From positions 14,962,405 through 15,026,404 of the forward strand of contig NC_052664.1 in assembly GCF_016802725.1 (NCBI RefSeq): a stretch of 64,000 nt of DNA. The letters run 5' to 3'. Both the position numbers and the translations under genes were made by a program. This document shows, one piece after another, positions 1 through 11,617 of this stretch (positions are counted from its first letter, which is position 1; each line of letters starts with the position of its first letter). Source of the stretch: Solenopsis invicta. Its lineage: Eukaryota > Arthropoda > Insecta > Hymenoptera > Formicidae. The notes beneath the pieces are model-generated. The model saw only the letters and a program-made list of their open reading frames with translations. It was not told the origin of the DNA and made no database searches.

Positions 1-1192
1 CTTACTGTCAGATCACAGAGTACTACACAATAAAAATAACAAATCAAGAAAAGAAAAACAAGAAATAGTAAAGTCTTACGTATCTCTACAAATATGTTGT
101 AATCACTTTCGAAAAGAAGCATTTTATCACCTTTCAGTGCACTATCGTAAATCACGTATTATTGAATATCGGTAAATGTCACAAAGTGTAAACGAAATAA
201 CATGTGTTTCAAAAGAATTTTTATTTTTAATAAATTAAATATTGATATACACAAAAATAAATATATAAATAAATAAGATGTCGAGATTGAATTCACCAAT
301 TTCATGTCAAGCTTTATGTGCAGCATAATTATGATATATAAAATATATAATTCATTAATTTTAAAATATAAAACTTTAAAAAAATTTTTTAATTTTTAAT
401 AAAAAATATCAACTTGCATTAATAATAATTAATAATTATTGCAAAAATAGCCCATGTCCTCGCGCAAGTAAAATAAATCTACAATTAAAATCCTGCTTTA
501 AATTTGCACTTTAAGGTTTTGCTTTAAATCCTCAGTTTAAAATCACATTAGCCTTCCTTTTCTTGTAGTGCAGACTGCAATATGCGCGTGTAACGACTAA
601 ACTGACGGAAAACCGCATAGTAAGTAGTGATTCGGGGCTGCACGTGTCCAGTCTCGTGAGGGCCTCTCGAACATAGTTCCACGGCACACGAACTTCGCCA
701 AAGTGTCGTCAAAAATTTACATAATCGTGTAAAATCTATCCAACGAGGTTTTGCGCGCGTATCTCCCAAGAAGCACCAACCTGTCGTCGATTCCCACGTC
801 GCGCGGTGTCATCGTCCTCCGACATCAACCGGATCTCACTTTCGTCTAACTATCGACGATCGCGGTTTGGCTGTCGGCGATCGCACCTAACTTGATGATG
901 AGATGCAATTATTTGAGATTCATTAATTGGTAAAGTTTTCGGATACACATTGTTCTTGTTTTAGGCACAAGTTTCCCATTATATTGTGCAGTGCGAAAAG
1001 CCGGTCTCATGAACTGGCCTCAGGAGAAATTCTGGATTCTGTGTTCAACATTTTGCATTGCTCAGATCACCCGTTTACTTAAATAGTGACAACTTTAATT
1101 AACTTTTCTGTAATTGAATAAATTACTTCTCTTACGTAAACGTTATAATAACAAATTACATTTACTAAAATGTTGTGTATTGTATATATACA
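1..1192. other. Non-coding stretch with a GC-richer patch
   Basis: No convincing gene. Most of it is AT-rich with in-frame stops on both strands. Positions 545-900 are clearly richer in GC and CpG and hold one 73-codon open frame on the minus strand that resembles no family I know. The patch could be regulatory DNA or an untranslated exon; nothing in the sequence decides between them. Confidence 0.4.
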
Positions 1193-1334
1193 TATATTGG
1201 AATTTTAACTATGACCGTCTCAATAAGGATATTCCACGTCTATGTTCATATTACACTCTCAAATATGAGCGTGTAGTATGAACATAGACGTGGAATATCC
1301 TTATTGAGGCGGCCATAATTAAAATTCCAATATA
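1193..1334. mobile_element. 142-bp foldback MITE
   Basis: Two 64-nt arms (1193-1256 and 1271-1334) are inverted copies with about four mismatches. The pairing partly continues into the loop, so nearly the whole unit folds on itself. The ends begin TATATTGG, which leaves TA at the borders and fits a Tc1/mariner-type TA target. There is no coding capacity. It could instead be a hairpin RNA source, but its size and TA borders favour a MITE. Confidence 0.7.
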
Positions 1335-2572
1335 GTATTATTTTTCTTATTAAAAGATTTAAAATAATGCAAAATGACATACATAATAATGTATTATGCA
1401 TTATAATTTAATAATTAGTTTAATATACTTTAATTAATAATTTATTCATTAATAAATTGATACTTAATTATAATAAATTACATGGGTTATCATAATTAAG
1501 TGGATTATAAGTTAATAAATAATTTAATATAGTTTAATACAATTATTTAATTTAAAATCAGATTTCTTAGTTTAAAAATATATACATTTATTAATTATCG
1601 TATTAATGTGTTTTTGAAGCACACACACAATTTCTTCATCCTGCTGTATATCAATAAAATATAATCGCTAAAAAAAATACTGCTAAACATGCACATAAAT
1701 ATCAAAGGTTTATTACCTTCAATGATTCAACTTTATAAGACAATTTGCTATCGAATACGCGCATCTCGTGACTCAGCGTGCAATTTTTTGCACATCGCGA
1801 TATGCGAATTCAATTTTCTTTCAATTATTGCTGACAGTTTTATCGAATTTCAGCAGGTTGAATAACTGCAGCTGCATCATTGGACAGTTAATTCCCATTC
1901 TTTGTGCTCTAGCGATGTACAAGACGGCAAGACAATAGAAATCAATTAGACGCTGTCCGTGCTGCCGTAATCATTGAAAAACTTCCGATATGCAGAAGTT
2001 CTTAAGCGCTTTTTTATTTCGTTTGTCCTTCTTACAATTCAGCATCGCTAGCAGCGAACAATTTCCAAAATCGCAGCCTCTTACGTGCAAATAGCTAGTA
2101 TAACGTGGACGTCATCTCCGACGAGAATGTATACGCGCGCTCGTGCGTGTAGATTTGCCCAAATGTATACATAGAGGAGACGCGTGTCTGGTGTATGAAC
2201 GAGAGAAAACCCCTTTTCCTACTATCGCACCCCTGCGAAAGAAAAGAGCGCCGCGACACATTTTCGTAAAGCCGTCGTCTTCTTTCACTGTTAGAACGTA
2301 CTTTGCATTTATGGCGTCTGCACACCGGAATTGCGTCCACCTTAATATAATAAGAAGTACGTGCCTCCGTGGGATTTCCCAGGTAATTAAGACACTCGTG
2401 CGACTCCCGCCCTACGAAAATGCTTTCCATGTAGAGATACAGGGAGTAGCAGAAGTCGCGCGTTTTAAGTTAAAAGTTAAGGATAACTTTTTCGGCCCGT
2501 TTCTAATTACAAATTGATTTCAAGAAATACATTTTAGATCAAACTTTAAGAATAAAAGTGAACAGTTATATT
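1335..2572. other. Non-coding; mixed-composition patch 2095-2520
   Basis: Positions 1335-2090 are AT-rich without a gene. Positions 2095-2520 have more GC and contain overlapping open frames on both strands (124 codons plus, 111 codons minus). Neither product shows a domain, signal peptide or repeat I recognise. Two frames open on opposite strands over the same bases is what a GC-richer patch yields by chance, so no gene is called. Confidence 0.4.
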
Positions 2573-3095
2573 TAAGGATGTATGCGTCATGTCTTAAAAT
2601 TTATCAAAAATATAAAAATTTCATAGAACATTTCACATAGAATATTTTAGTGTTACGTTTAAATATTTGTGTAAAATTTAAGCACAATTCACTTATTGAC
2701 TTAAAAGTTATTTAATTTTTTGTTTACTCTTGACTCTTATGCAAAATTGCGATTTGCAGTATTTGTTTGCAAATTTGATGAGAAAATAGCAATTAAATCA
2801 AAATTTTTGCATATATTGAAATTCTAATAAATATTTATGCAAAAATTTATTTAGACCCACTCGTTTAAAAGTTATTTATTTGAGCTGCAACAAAATATAG
2901 TAACTTTTGCTACAAAAACCATTATAAACAAATTTTTCATTATTTTCTTCTTTACAGCTAGTTTCAGAGTCAACACGACTAAAATTTCTTATCGATGATT
3001 AAATAAAAAGAATAAATCTAGGGAAGTTTTCAGTTTTTTTCATTTTGATAACTTTTAGCTTGTGTTGTATAACCAAAACATCCTCAAGTCAGTTT
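2573..3095 (+). repeat. Dispersed repeat family C, copy 1
   Basis: This stretch aligns along its whole length, with scattered substitutions, to the reverse complement of 56956-57475. Shared blocks include the region around 2740-2950 (a Met-poor AT-rich core with GCAAATTTGATGAG) and both ends. The ends are weak inverted repeats: TTAAGGATGT at the left, and ACATCCTCAA at the right, which reads TTGAGGATGT on the other strand. It has no open frame, so it is probably a non-autonomous DNA transposon. Confidence 0.65.
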
Positions 3096-4804
3096 CATTT
3101 CAAGAATAATTATAAACTTTAGACACAGTTCTGATTGACAGTATCTCTAAAAGTCAATCAAGAAAAGTCAGTGACTAAAAGACTTTGAAACTTTGTAGTC
3201 AGCTTCTGGTACACCCTGTAGTAACATACGTTTCTCTCATGTGCGCAGCATACGAGTAAATCGTACGGGCTCTTTCGCCAGAGGCTTGTTCCCGACGAGC
3301 AAAATCCGGCATTTTTGCAGGCTGTATCCGCGTGTACCGAGCGTACTGACGCAAAACGAATAATTATTGCATGGCGCTAAAAGGCGGAAGAATATGATTC
3401 GTTAAAGGAATTATCGTATGTTTTAACATTTCGTCCGCCGACTCCCGGCCTACTCCTCTTGTCCATTTTTTATTCTCTTCTTTCGTATATTTACTTCTCA
3501 TTATTTTATTTCGCTCTCATTTGAACATTCAAACGGCGTCCCATCCTCATTGAAATGATATTCATTTTGAAATTATTTAATCGTTTTAAATGCCAAATAT
3601 TTCATGTATTCCATTTCAGCTAAATATTCCATTTTAGCTTTCAAACTGATATAATAGAACTTGATGAATTTATTTGTTAATTAAGAATTGAAATTTTTTT
3701 AAATTAAATGATCATTTATGATTATACCTAATTTAGAACTTTCTTGGAATTTTTTAATTAAATCAGTTTTTACACATTTCAAATTATGGGCAAATTGTAT
3801 TATTTTATGCTGCGCTTAATGTAGCATCTAATATGAACGATATACATTTACCGTAATTTGCAAAGCTAGTCTATATCCTTTGTCAGTAAATTTGAAAGAG
3901 CAACTTTGACTGTCGCAACGAAAAGGTTAATTAAAGGTGAGTACATGAAGGCTACTTGTATGCTTCAAGCCGAATGTCCTCGCTTTTAATCACTGGCGAA
4001 AGTACGCTATCCCAGCGTCGGTATTCATAAAGGAGCGTGTATCATGTCGCGTCCTTGTTAATCACCAACATATCCCGGGGTGTTAATCATGAATATTCAG
4101 CAGATACGAGGCTGTGTAATCTTTGAGGAGACACAACAATTTAAAATCCGACACGGTCCGTTTGAAGTGTGCACACGACAATTATTTCTCACATGTATCC
4201 TGAGTTCGTGCTGTTAGTGAATGCTTGTTTTCACGTTAGCGTTATGAAAAAATTGTAATAAATTGTAAAAGGAAAATTTTCTTTTAGTAGAAACTGTAAA
4301 ACGTATATTTTACTTGATTCATTAAATAAGAAAAATTAAAATATATTCTATTATCTACTATTTATTAAAATATATACTAAATTCAATTGAAAGATGTAAA
4401 CGATCGTACTTGTTAGTTTTTTTAAATTGTCAAGGATTAAAGCTTTACGTGATATGAATAATCACGACTATATTATTTAAATTATAGATTTTTATGCTCA
4501 ATTTATTTTACTAACGCGAATATTGTGAGTGTTCTAATTTAATGAAAATAGTAGAATATCTTGAAGAACAAGCATTTTAGACAAAATATCTAAATGAAAA
4601 TTGTATGATCTGAAGAGAGACAAATAATGATAAAATCAAGTTTCGACGAAATCAGTTTTTTTTTAAGTATATGAAAGTTACCGTTACTTTTTTAAATGGA
4701 ATTATATGACTTTTTTTTACATAGTATGAGTCCTTTAATTATTCTGCGTATAAAAGTATTAAAGTAGATTGATCGAAAAATCAATAGTTTACGTGACATA
4801 TTTT
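3096..4804. other. Non-coding intergenic or intronic DNA
   Basis: No gene recognised. A moderately GC-rich patch at about 3225-3540 and another at 3900-4180 stand out from the AT-rich background, but neither holds a long open frame. They may be regulatory. Confidence 0.35.
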
Positions 4805-5452
4805 ATAGAGGAAAAGGTGGTAATACGGTTCTCATTTACATTTTGTACAATAACTTTGTTAATAATCAGTATTTTTAATTGAGAACTTAACGATTACGAT
4901 TATCAATGTGTTTTTTCATCAATTCTACATTCAAAATTATGAAATACTTATTACTTAAAATGTTATTTATAGCAATGTGACAGCATTGCATAATGGATCA
5001 GAAAGAAACAGAAATAGTAATATACCTGTACTCTTTCCCATAAAAATAGATTTAAAAAATTTGTTTGAAAAACACAGTGTTTTGTTAAAAAAATTACATA
5101 TTTATTCAAAATAAAGAGAAAAGATTGCAGAATATGTGCAAATGTATGTATAAGCCTTCCGCATATAAATTGCAGTACTGAAAATTTATAGCACATTTAA
5201 TGTGAACTATTAGCAGTAAAAATACAATTATCTTATCGAATATCTAGATCAATATAACAACTTTAAGGAGCCATAGTAGGCCTGTTGAAAAGTTAGTACG
5301 TATAAGAGCACACATTAACAAAATTCTACGTTATTTTGTAACTTTACGTAACTCGAAATGTGTACAGCCGAATAAAAAATTAAATAACAAAAAACATTTA
5401 TTTGTACATACGCATTTGTATGATAATACGTTCAAAAAAAAAGAATGTCGAG
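4805..5452 (+). repeat. Dispersed repeat family E, copy 1
   Basis: Two blocks recur near 10 kb. The left block (4805-4912) matches 10168-10262 in the same direction (ATAGAGGA, then AACTTAACGATTA). The right block (5340-5452) matches the reverse complement of 9960-10060 (CTCGAAATGTGTACA, then AAAAAATTAAATAACAA). The DNA between the blocks is not shared. The family and the true ends are unknown. Confidence 0.5.
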
Positions 5453-8095
5453 GTAAGTGTAATTAAATGCTAAAATATATCTTGTAGAAGTTTCAAAATG
5501 TTAAGAAGTATTATCTTATAATAAATATCAGCTATTGTGCATTATAACATATTAGCGTGACTACATAACGGTAGACTACTAAATGAGTCTATAAGTCACT
5601 AACGTATAAATATTATGAGTGACCAAATATCAACAAGGCCTTAATATTACTTTTTGTTATACTTTATTTCGGTATATTTTTACATAAAATATAAAATATC
5701 TCGTAAACTATTGATTTTTTTTATAAATCCACGTTAACTTTTACATAATAATTGCAGAATAATTAGTGGAAGCGTATTATGTAGAAAATCATACAATTCG
5801 ATTTTAAAAAGAGACAATAATTTTTATATAATTTTAAAAAAACAGATTTTAAAAATTAATTTTACATTATTATTTATTCCTCTTCAGATCGCATAACTTG
5901 AAACATTTTTTTCTAAAATGCTTTGTTTAGAACATTTTTTCCTGAAATGCTTTCTTTTCAAGACATTTTAAAATTCCATTATCTCCATTAAAATGGAACT
6001 CTCATTGTCAGTATATTTGTGAATGCGTATAAAATGAAATATAATTCTTCCATAATATTTTTATTTAAGTGATTGTAATATAAAACTAGTAATTTCAACT
6101 TATTGTTAGATTGAAAATAATTTAAATTACAATTCTAAAAAATCTCATTCTCGTTCTTATAATACATTATTTAAACATCTATCCGAAATCGTTACCACTA
6201 GTGAATCTTCTATCTTATTTTACGATCGTAAATACGGCCGGCAATAAATATAGCAATAGTGTGAAATTCAGCAACGTCATTAAAGCTGGATGCGCGCGAA
6301 TTCAGGACGCGTTACTGCAAAATGCACCTCTTGCATACAGCGCATTCGCGACGTGCATACGCGACGACCTCGCGTAATTTACCACGCTTTTTATTGTCGT
6401 GTATTTACGGGACATCACTTTTTCGTCCGCCACCTTTTAGTACTATGTACTTAGGAACATCATTTTTTTTCCACAAGCATGTCACGTAAACTTCGTACAG
6501 CAGTTTGTTTCATCTATAATCTAGAAGACATAAGATTATACACACATCTTATCTCGTGCATTGAATATGCATTATACCGTGTTAAGCCGTGTTATTCCAT
6601 TTAAATTAATTAATTATACTGTGTCAACTAATTAAACATCGTGCTCGTTCATGGGTGTGAATAAACGATTGTAAACTGTACGAAAATTGAATAATAAAAT
6701 ATTTTACTAAATTGTGGATTGAACATAGATTAAACATAGGAATTCCAACCATATATGTAAAATTAGCATATGCAGGGAAAATGAAGGGAAGTTGGAATTA
6801 CTTTACAATATAACACACGTGCTATTTCCATTGTAAATCAACATGATACGTATATTAAGAGCGCGTATTATAATATCGTATTTTGTTTCGTTAAAATCAA
6901 AATGTATTACACAAATAATTAATTCAATCATTATCAGAAGTACTCTACATAATGTAACTGATACAAATTCGTTACTAGATTGAAATCGATACTTAAATAA
7001 AATGCTCCTTTTATGTGGATAATTTATTAAAATATCTAAAATATGCGCAAAATTATAGTGAACGTGTCACATTAATGCAATAACAATAGAATGAATTATA
7101 CAAAAAGAATTATTAGACTACGTCAATATTGTCAGTCAATATAAGATCCGCGCATTTTCCGTAATTAATATTTAATAATTAAACTATTATGTTTAATGTA
7201 CGTGCGTATCGTTGTTTCCATCTGCATATAATTTTCTCTACCGCTGAAGCTATTTTACAACCGGATAACCGGTATAAAGTGATCAGCCATCAATTCACAA
7301 CAAATGTGTCCGAACATGTCGAATCCTCCTGCCGTAGGTGATAGCGTACATAAATCTTTCCATCACATCATCGCCTCGAAAATTCTAGCGGTTTCCACGC
7401 GCGATATTCCAATTAAATACAGAAACAAATTATAAAACGGAATAATGAAACCTGAAAATCTGGTAGTAGTGTGACAAGATAATAAGTTAATTAAAACCTT
7501 TACAGAACGATCACGTTTCTCATCGTCGCTGCACTCGAACTAAAGTTTCCCATGGCACGTATTATTTAATGCAGAATTTGCGAAATGTAATGCCAGCTGC
7601 CGCTATGCGCTACTGTTGACTCGCGCAGTTGTTGTTGCCGCGGATTTCACGCATGAAACTTAAATGCATCATACACCGTCGCTTTCCACGATTACACGTC
7701 GCATACTCGCTCTATTTCGTTTGCTCGCCAAAATCGCAATTCTCTCAATACTGGATTTATATACACGACGGATTTTATATAAATATAAATCAACTTTAAT
7801 GACATTTGTTTTTTCAAATTTTTCATTCGTCCCTTTACTCTTTTTTTTATAGAAAAAATGCGCCTATTAATTGTTAATATTAATCAGCGTTTTATATTGT
7901 AACATAATAATATTTGTCAAATTAAGCGAGCATAATATCTTGGATCTTAGTTTAATCTTTCGTACCTGGTAGCACATATATGTGCCAAACATTTAAAAAT
8001 TCATATTTTTTTAGAAAAATAAAGATAATTCTTTCCTGAACTCATTTTAAAGATAAAGAATAAAATTCTTCACAAAAAATCAACACTTTTAGGAA
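5453..8095. other. Non-coding, AT-rich
   Basis: No gene or RNA recognised. A small CpG-rich patch lies at 6280-6380 and another at 7500-7760. Short open frames here carry no recognisable features. Confidence 0.35.
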
Positions 8096-8500
8096 TCCCC
8101 CCCCCCTCCCTCCTTGATTTGCATACCAGATCAAAAATTTGTAACATAGGATAAAAGTGAAAAATGCACTTATCTTTCAGAAAAATTGATAATGAATTTT
8201 TTGGGCTTATTTTGAAGATCAATGTAAGGGCTGTTTATAAAATAATCGCTATTTACTTTTAACATAGCGGTCCAATATGATAAACCAAAACATAAAATTT
8301 TTTTGGATTTGAATAAATTTATACCCCAAAAGTTTTTCGAGTCACTGATTATAAATCTGTTATCAAATGGCAGATAAAAATATTAAATTTTGTTGGATTT
8401 GAGTGATATTTTGGTCAGCTATATTGAATCTGCTTTTTTGAATTTTGAAAGTTTGATTACATATTTATACTCGGTGACCATAGAAACCTTTAGTAAGATA
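8096..8500. repeat. Poly-C tract and internally repeated AT-rich segment
   Basis: A run of C with few interruptions lies at about 8097-8113. Downstream, similar blocks containing AAATTTT-TTGGATTTGA occur at about 8298-8320 and 8383-8402, which suggests an old degraded repeat or transposon remnant. No coding frame is preserved. Confidence 0.35.
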
Positions 8501-9192
8501 TAAAGTAGATGCTAATTATTTCTAAAAAAAAAGTCAGAAACGAAAGAGTTAAATTTATATAATTATTTATACAGTTTGACTGGATATTTCGACCTAACTT
8601 GGTTCTCTTTAGCCGTCTAATTTATTACATAAATAATAATCCTACCTTTAACAAAAAATTCTTAATACGGCACAGAGACATTCGCAAAATAATACATTCG
8701 CATTCTTTGACTGCACTGTAGATTTAAATTATCATCTGGTCTAAAAATGTTGAGTTAGTGAAGTTTCAGTTGGTGATTCTTCGTTTGATCGCGAGAATCT
8801 CTATATCCGTATTGTATTCAGAGTCATCTCATTTTTAGCGTCAATACTTTGATTTGCAGTATATCCGAGACTAAATCAAGAACGCGCATCACAAAACTCT
8901 AAATAACTCTAGTCCGATAAGACAATCGAGTCAATCCATGTCATAGTGATTGTAAAAGAAACTGGATGAAAGCACGACCACGTTTTTGAAATTATTTGCT
9001 GAACATCTTTATAATTTAACCGCTCGATAGTTATCGATATAGCCTAACTATCGAATGATTGACCTTTCTCTATTATCAAATTTAATTAATTTTTCCGTAA
9101 TATTATGTTGATAAAATGTTGTTGCGTCTTTTAATATTAGAATATTTGTATTTTCACACGTATTCTTTATATTGAACGTAAAAAAACACGAG

Positions 9193-9226
9193 ACACACAC
9201 ACACACACACGCACGCGCGCGCGCAC
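9193..9226. repeat. (CA)n/(CG)n compound microsatellite
   Basis: A run of CA dinucleotides passes into GCGC and back to CACA. It is a simple compound microsatellite. Confidence 0.9.
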
Positions 9227-9959
9227 AAAAGTTAAATCTCTCTCGTGTGCCGCAGCCATAAAAAAATCATGATTTATTGCATAACAAAGCACGTTTGCCC
9301 GAATTTCGTTAACACCTCCCGAATTCTTCGAGGTCGAGTGGTTTTGAAAAGCCGGTCTAAAACCGCAGAATGGATATAATTATTTTCGCACAATGCCGGA
9401 AGAGGATCTGAGAGAATATTACTAATAAAGCGACGACGCCGCAGCGACGCGGCACGTAAACTTCGCCGCAGGGAAGTAGGTGCAAATTGTCCAGTCACTC
9501 AGTTGTAGGTGGGATTTTGTGCTAGAAGTTTCGCTTCGTGAAAAAAGGCAAAACTACTGACCACAGTTTTTGTGTGGTTTAACAGGATGCGGCTTGCAGA
9601 CCTACCGTCCATTCAATCTTTCGACTGAAAACCGATCTGTGGCTACAAATGTCAGCGAGAATAGACGCATTTATATCTAAATTACTCGACTGCTTTGCGT
9701 TCTTAATTGAGCTCGGAATATCGTTTCAACACTCGAGCGAAGAAATTAACTAGAAGAGAAGGTAGTATTATGAGCCGTGTGAATATCTCATTATCTCCGT
9801 TATTAAGTGACAAATTTTAGTAATTACGGAATCATTCGTTTAGCCTGTGTTATAATGACACTAATATGCCAATAGCCGACATTTATCATAAGGCAATTTT
9901 ACTTTCGAATATTTTGAAACTGTTTCAAGATTCGTTTTAACATTTAATTACACATATTT
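9227..9959. other. Non-coding with a GC-richer patch at 9290-9500
   Basis: A 74-codon open frame lies on the minus strand (9274-9498), rich in Arg and Ser, without a recognisable domain. I treat it as chance in a GC-richer patch. The rest shows nothing I can name. Confidence 0.3.
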
Positions 9960-10262
9960 TGTCATTCTTTTTAAACTTGTGCGTATTATCATATGAATGT
10001 ATGTACGTTTGACATTTTGTTGTTATTTAATTTTTTATTTGTACACATTTCGAGCCAAATACATACATTTCTACACATGTTATGTAATATTTTATTTTTA
10101 TTTTAAATAAATCTATAATTTTATAACAAAACTTTGTAATTTTTTAAATAAATATAAAATAATGGTGTAATAGAGGAGAAGACGGTATAGACAGCCATTT
10201 CCATTTTATACGATAACTTTATTAATATCCAATATTTTAATTTGAAAACTTAACGATTATAT
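9960..10262. repeat. Dispersed repeat family E, copy 2 (rearranged)
   Basis: Positions 9960-10060 match the reverse complement of 5340-5452, and 10168-10262 match 4805-4912 directly. The two blocks have therefore changed order and relative direction compared with copy 1. It could be a rearranged copy or two nested insertions. Confidence 0.5.
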
Positions 10263-10727
10263 TTATATATACATATATGAAACGCTCGATTAGTACTGAT
10301 TAACAATTTTAATTCTCTAAATTGTTTTGGCTTTCACAATTTTTCTACAACGCGGAATTAAAATTGATCTCAAGCAGAATACAGAGTTAACGGATAAATA
10401 TTTACATATTTAGAGAATATTTGCCAAATGAGAATTTTGTTCAGCTCAATCGCCAATACGTGGCAATCGTGAAAAATTGAAAGGCAGCTGTGACAAATCG
10501 GTGCGATAACGGCAAAATGCAAATCACGGACATAGCATTGTCGACTTTTTCCAATTTTACAAATAGGAAAAGCGGAAGCGTTTTCGCAAGAAGCCAATTA
10601 GTCGTTCTTTCGTGAATCCCTGTACTGAACCGTAAAAACGACGAGTTAAAAAAGTGTAACGTTACGTGTAAACGTTTGTGTGTACTGTAAGATAAAGGTA
10701 AGACTGATTATACAGCACATCTTAAAT

Positions 10728-10955
10728 TCTTGTTATTGAAATGGTGACTTTTTGTATTATTATTACTTTTACAAAAATATATTATAAAGAATCTTCAAAT
10801 AATATTCAAATAATATCTTCAAATAATATTTTGAAGATATTGCAGATAATATATTCAGATATAAATATAATATTATAATACTTTATAATATATTTTCAAA
10901 AAATTAGTAATAATACAAAAAGTGACCATTTCAATAACATAATTATATTATATGA
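10728..10955. repeat. Imperfect inverted repeat downstream of the proximal P450
   Basis: The motif GTTATTGAAATGGTGAC near 10731 recurs inverted near 10922-10938 as GTGACCATTTCAATAAC. The flanking AT-rich sequence also pairs over roughly 60 nt. A related sequence lies near 15840-15900 next to the second P450 unit, so this palindrome sits at the edge of the duplicated segment. Confidence 0.55.
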
Positions 10956-11090
10956 TATTTCATAAAAAGAACTTTAAAACTTTAAAAAAGTAAGACACGT
11001 CAAGTATGTAGAAAATACTTAAATGTTTATGTATAATTAAATAAAAAATTTTTAGCTTAAAAATACATATGATATGAAATACATATGATT
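10850..11090 (+). repeat. Inverted module of the P450 duplication, proximal copy
   Basis: This roughly 240-bp piece matches the reverse complement of about 15690-15905, for example the ATGATATTTCAT and TTAAATGTTTATGTATAATTAAAT blocks read on opposite strands. The rest of the duplicated P450 unit is in direct orientation, so this piece marks an inversion or a palindrome-driven breakpoint. Confidence 0.55.
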
Positions 11091-11617
11091 TTTCAAAAAA
11101 ATATAATGTAAAATGATTAATTTTATAACAAATTACAAGAAAATCTGAATAAAAAAAGACATTGTCTTAAAAATATAAAATTATGAAAACGTGATAATAA
11201 TATTTACATTTGTGCGATAAAAATATTTTTTGCTCTTACATAAAAAATTAATAATATCATTCTTTATTATCTCTACTATACTATTAAACAATTAAATGGA
11301 AGTTATATAAATTATTAACATGATCAATAAGTTTAAATCATTATCAAATAGATTAAAAAGTCTCAGCAAATTACAATGTCTAATGTAACATTTAATATTT
11401 TCCGTTCTTGATTAATAAAAACTTGATTATTCATCTTGAACATTAGCAACTTGAATATTATTTCATTGATTAACTTGAATGATCATTTATTCTTATGTAA
11501 TACATCGTAAATAAATCTTATCCTACATTTCAAATATCTTTAAAAGTGTTAAATAATTTGAAAGTTGATATTCCAAATACAACTATATCGTAAAATAATA
11601 TATTTTCTGTAAGATTT

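Noticed and set aside
2095..2517. Opposed 111- and 124-codon frames as genes
   Set aside because: No domain, splice context or coding-like bias; open frames on both strands over the same bases suggest composition effects.
8096..8113. Poly-C tract as a structured or viral-type element
   Set aside because: It is an isolated homopolymer-rich run, like the one at 42225-42236, with no associated structure or gene.
9025..9053. 9-bp stem CGATAGTTA/TAACTATCG as a regulatory hairpin
   Set aside because: A single short stem with an 11-nt loop is expected by chance in 64 kb of AT-rich DNA.
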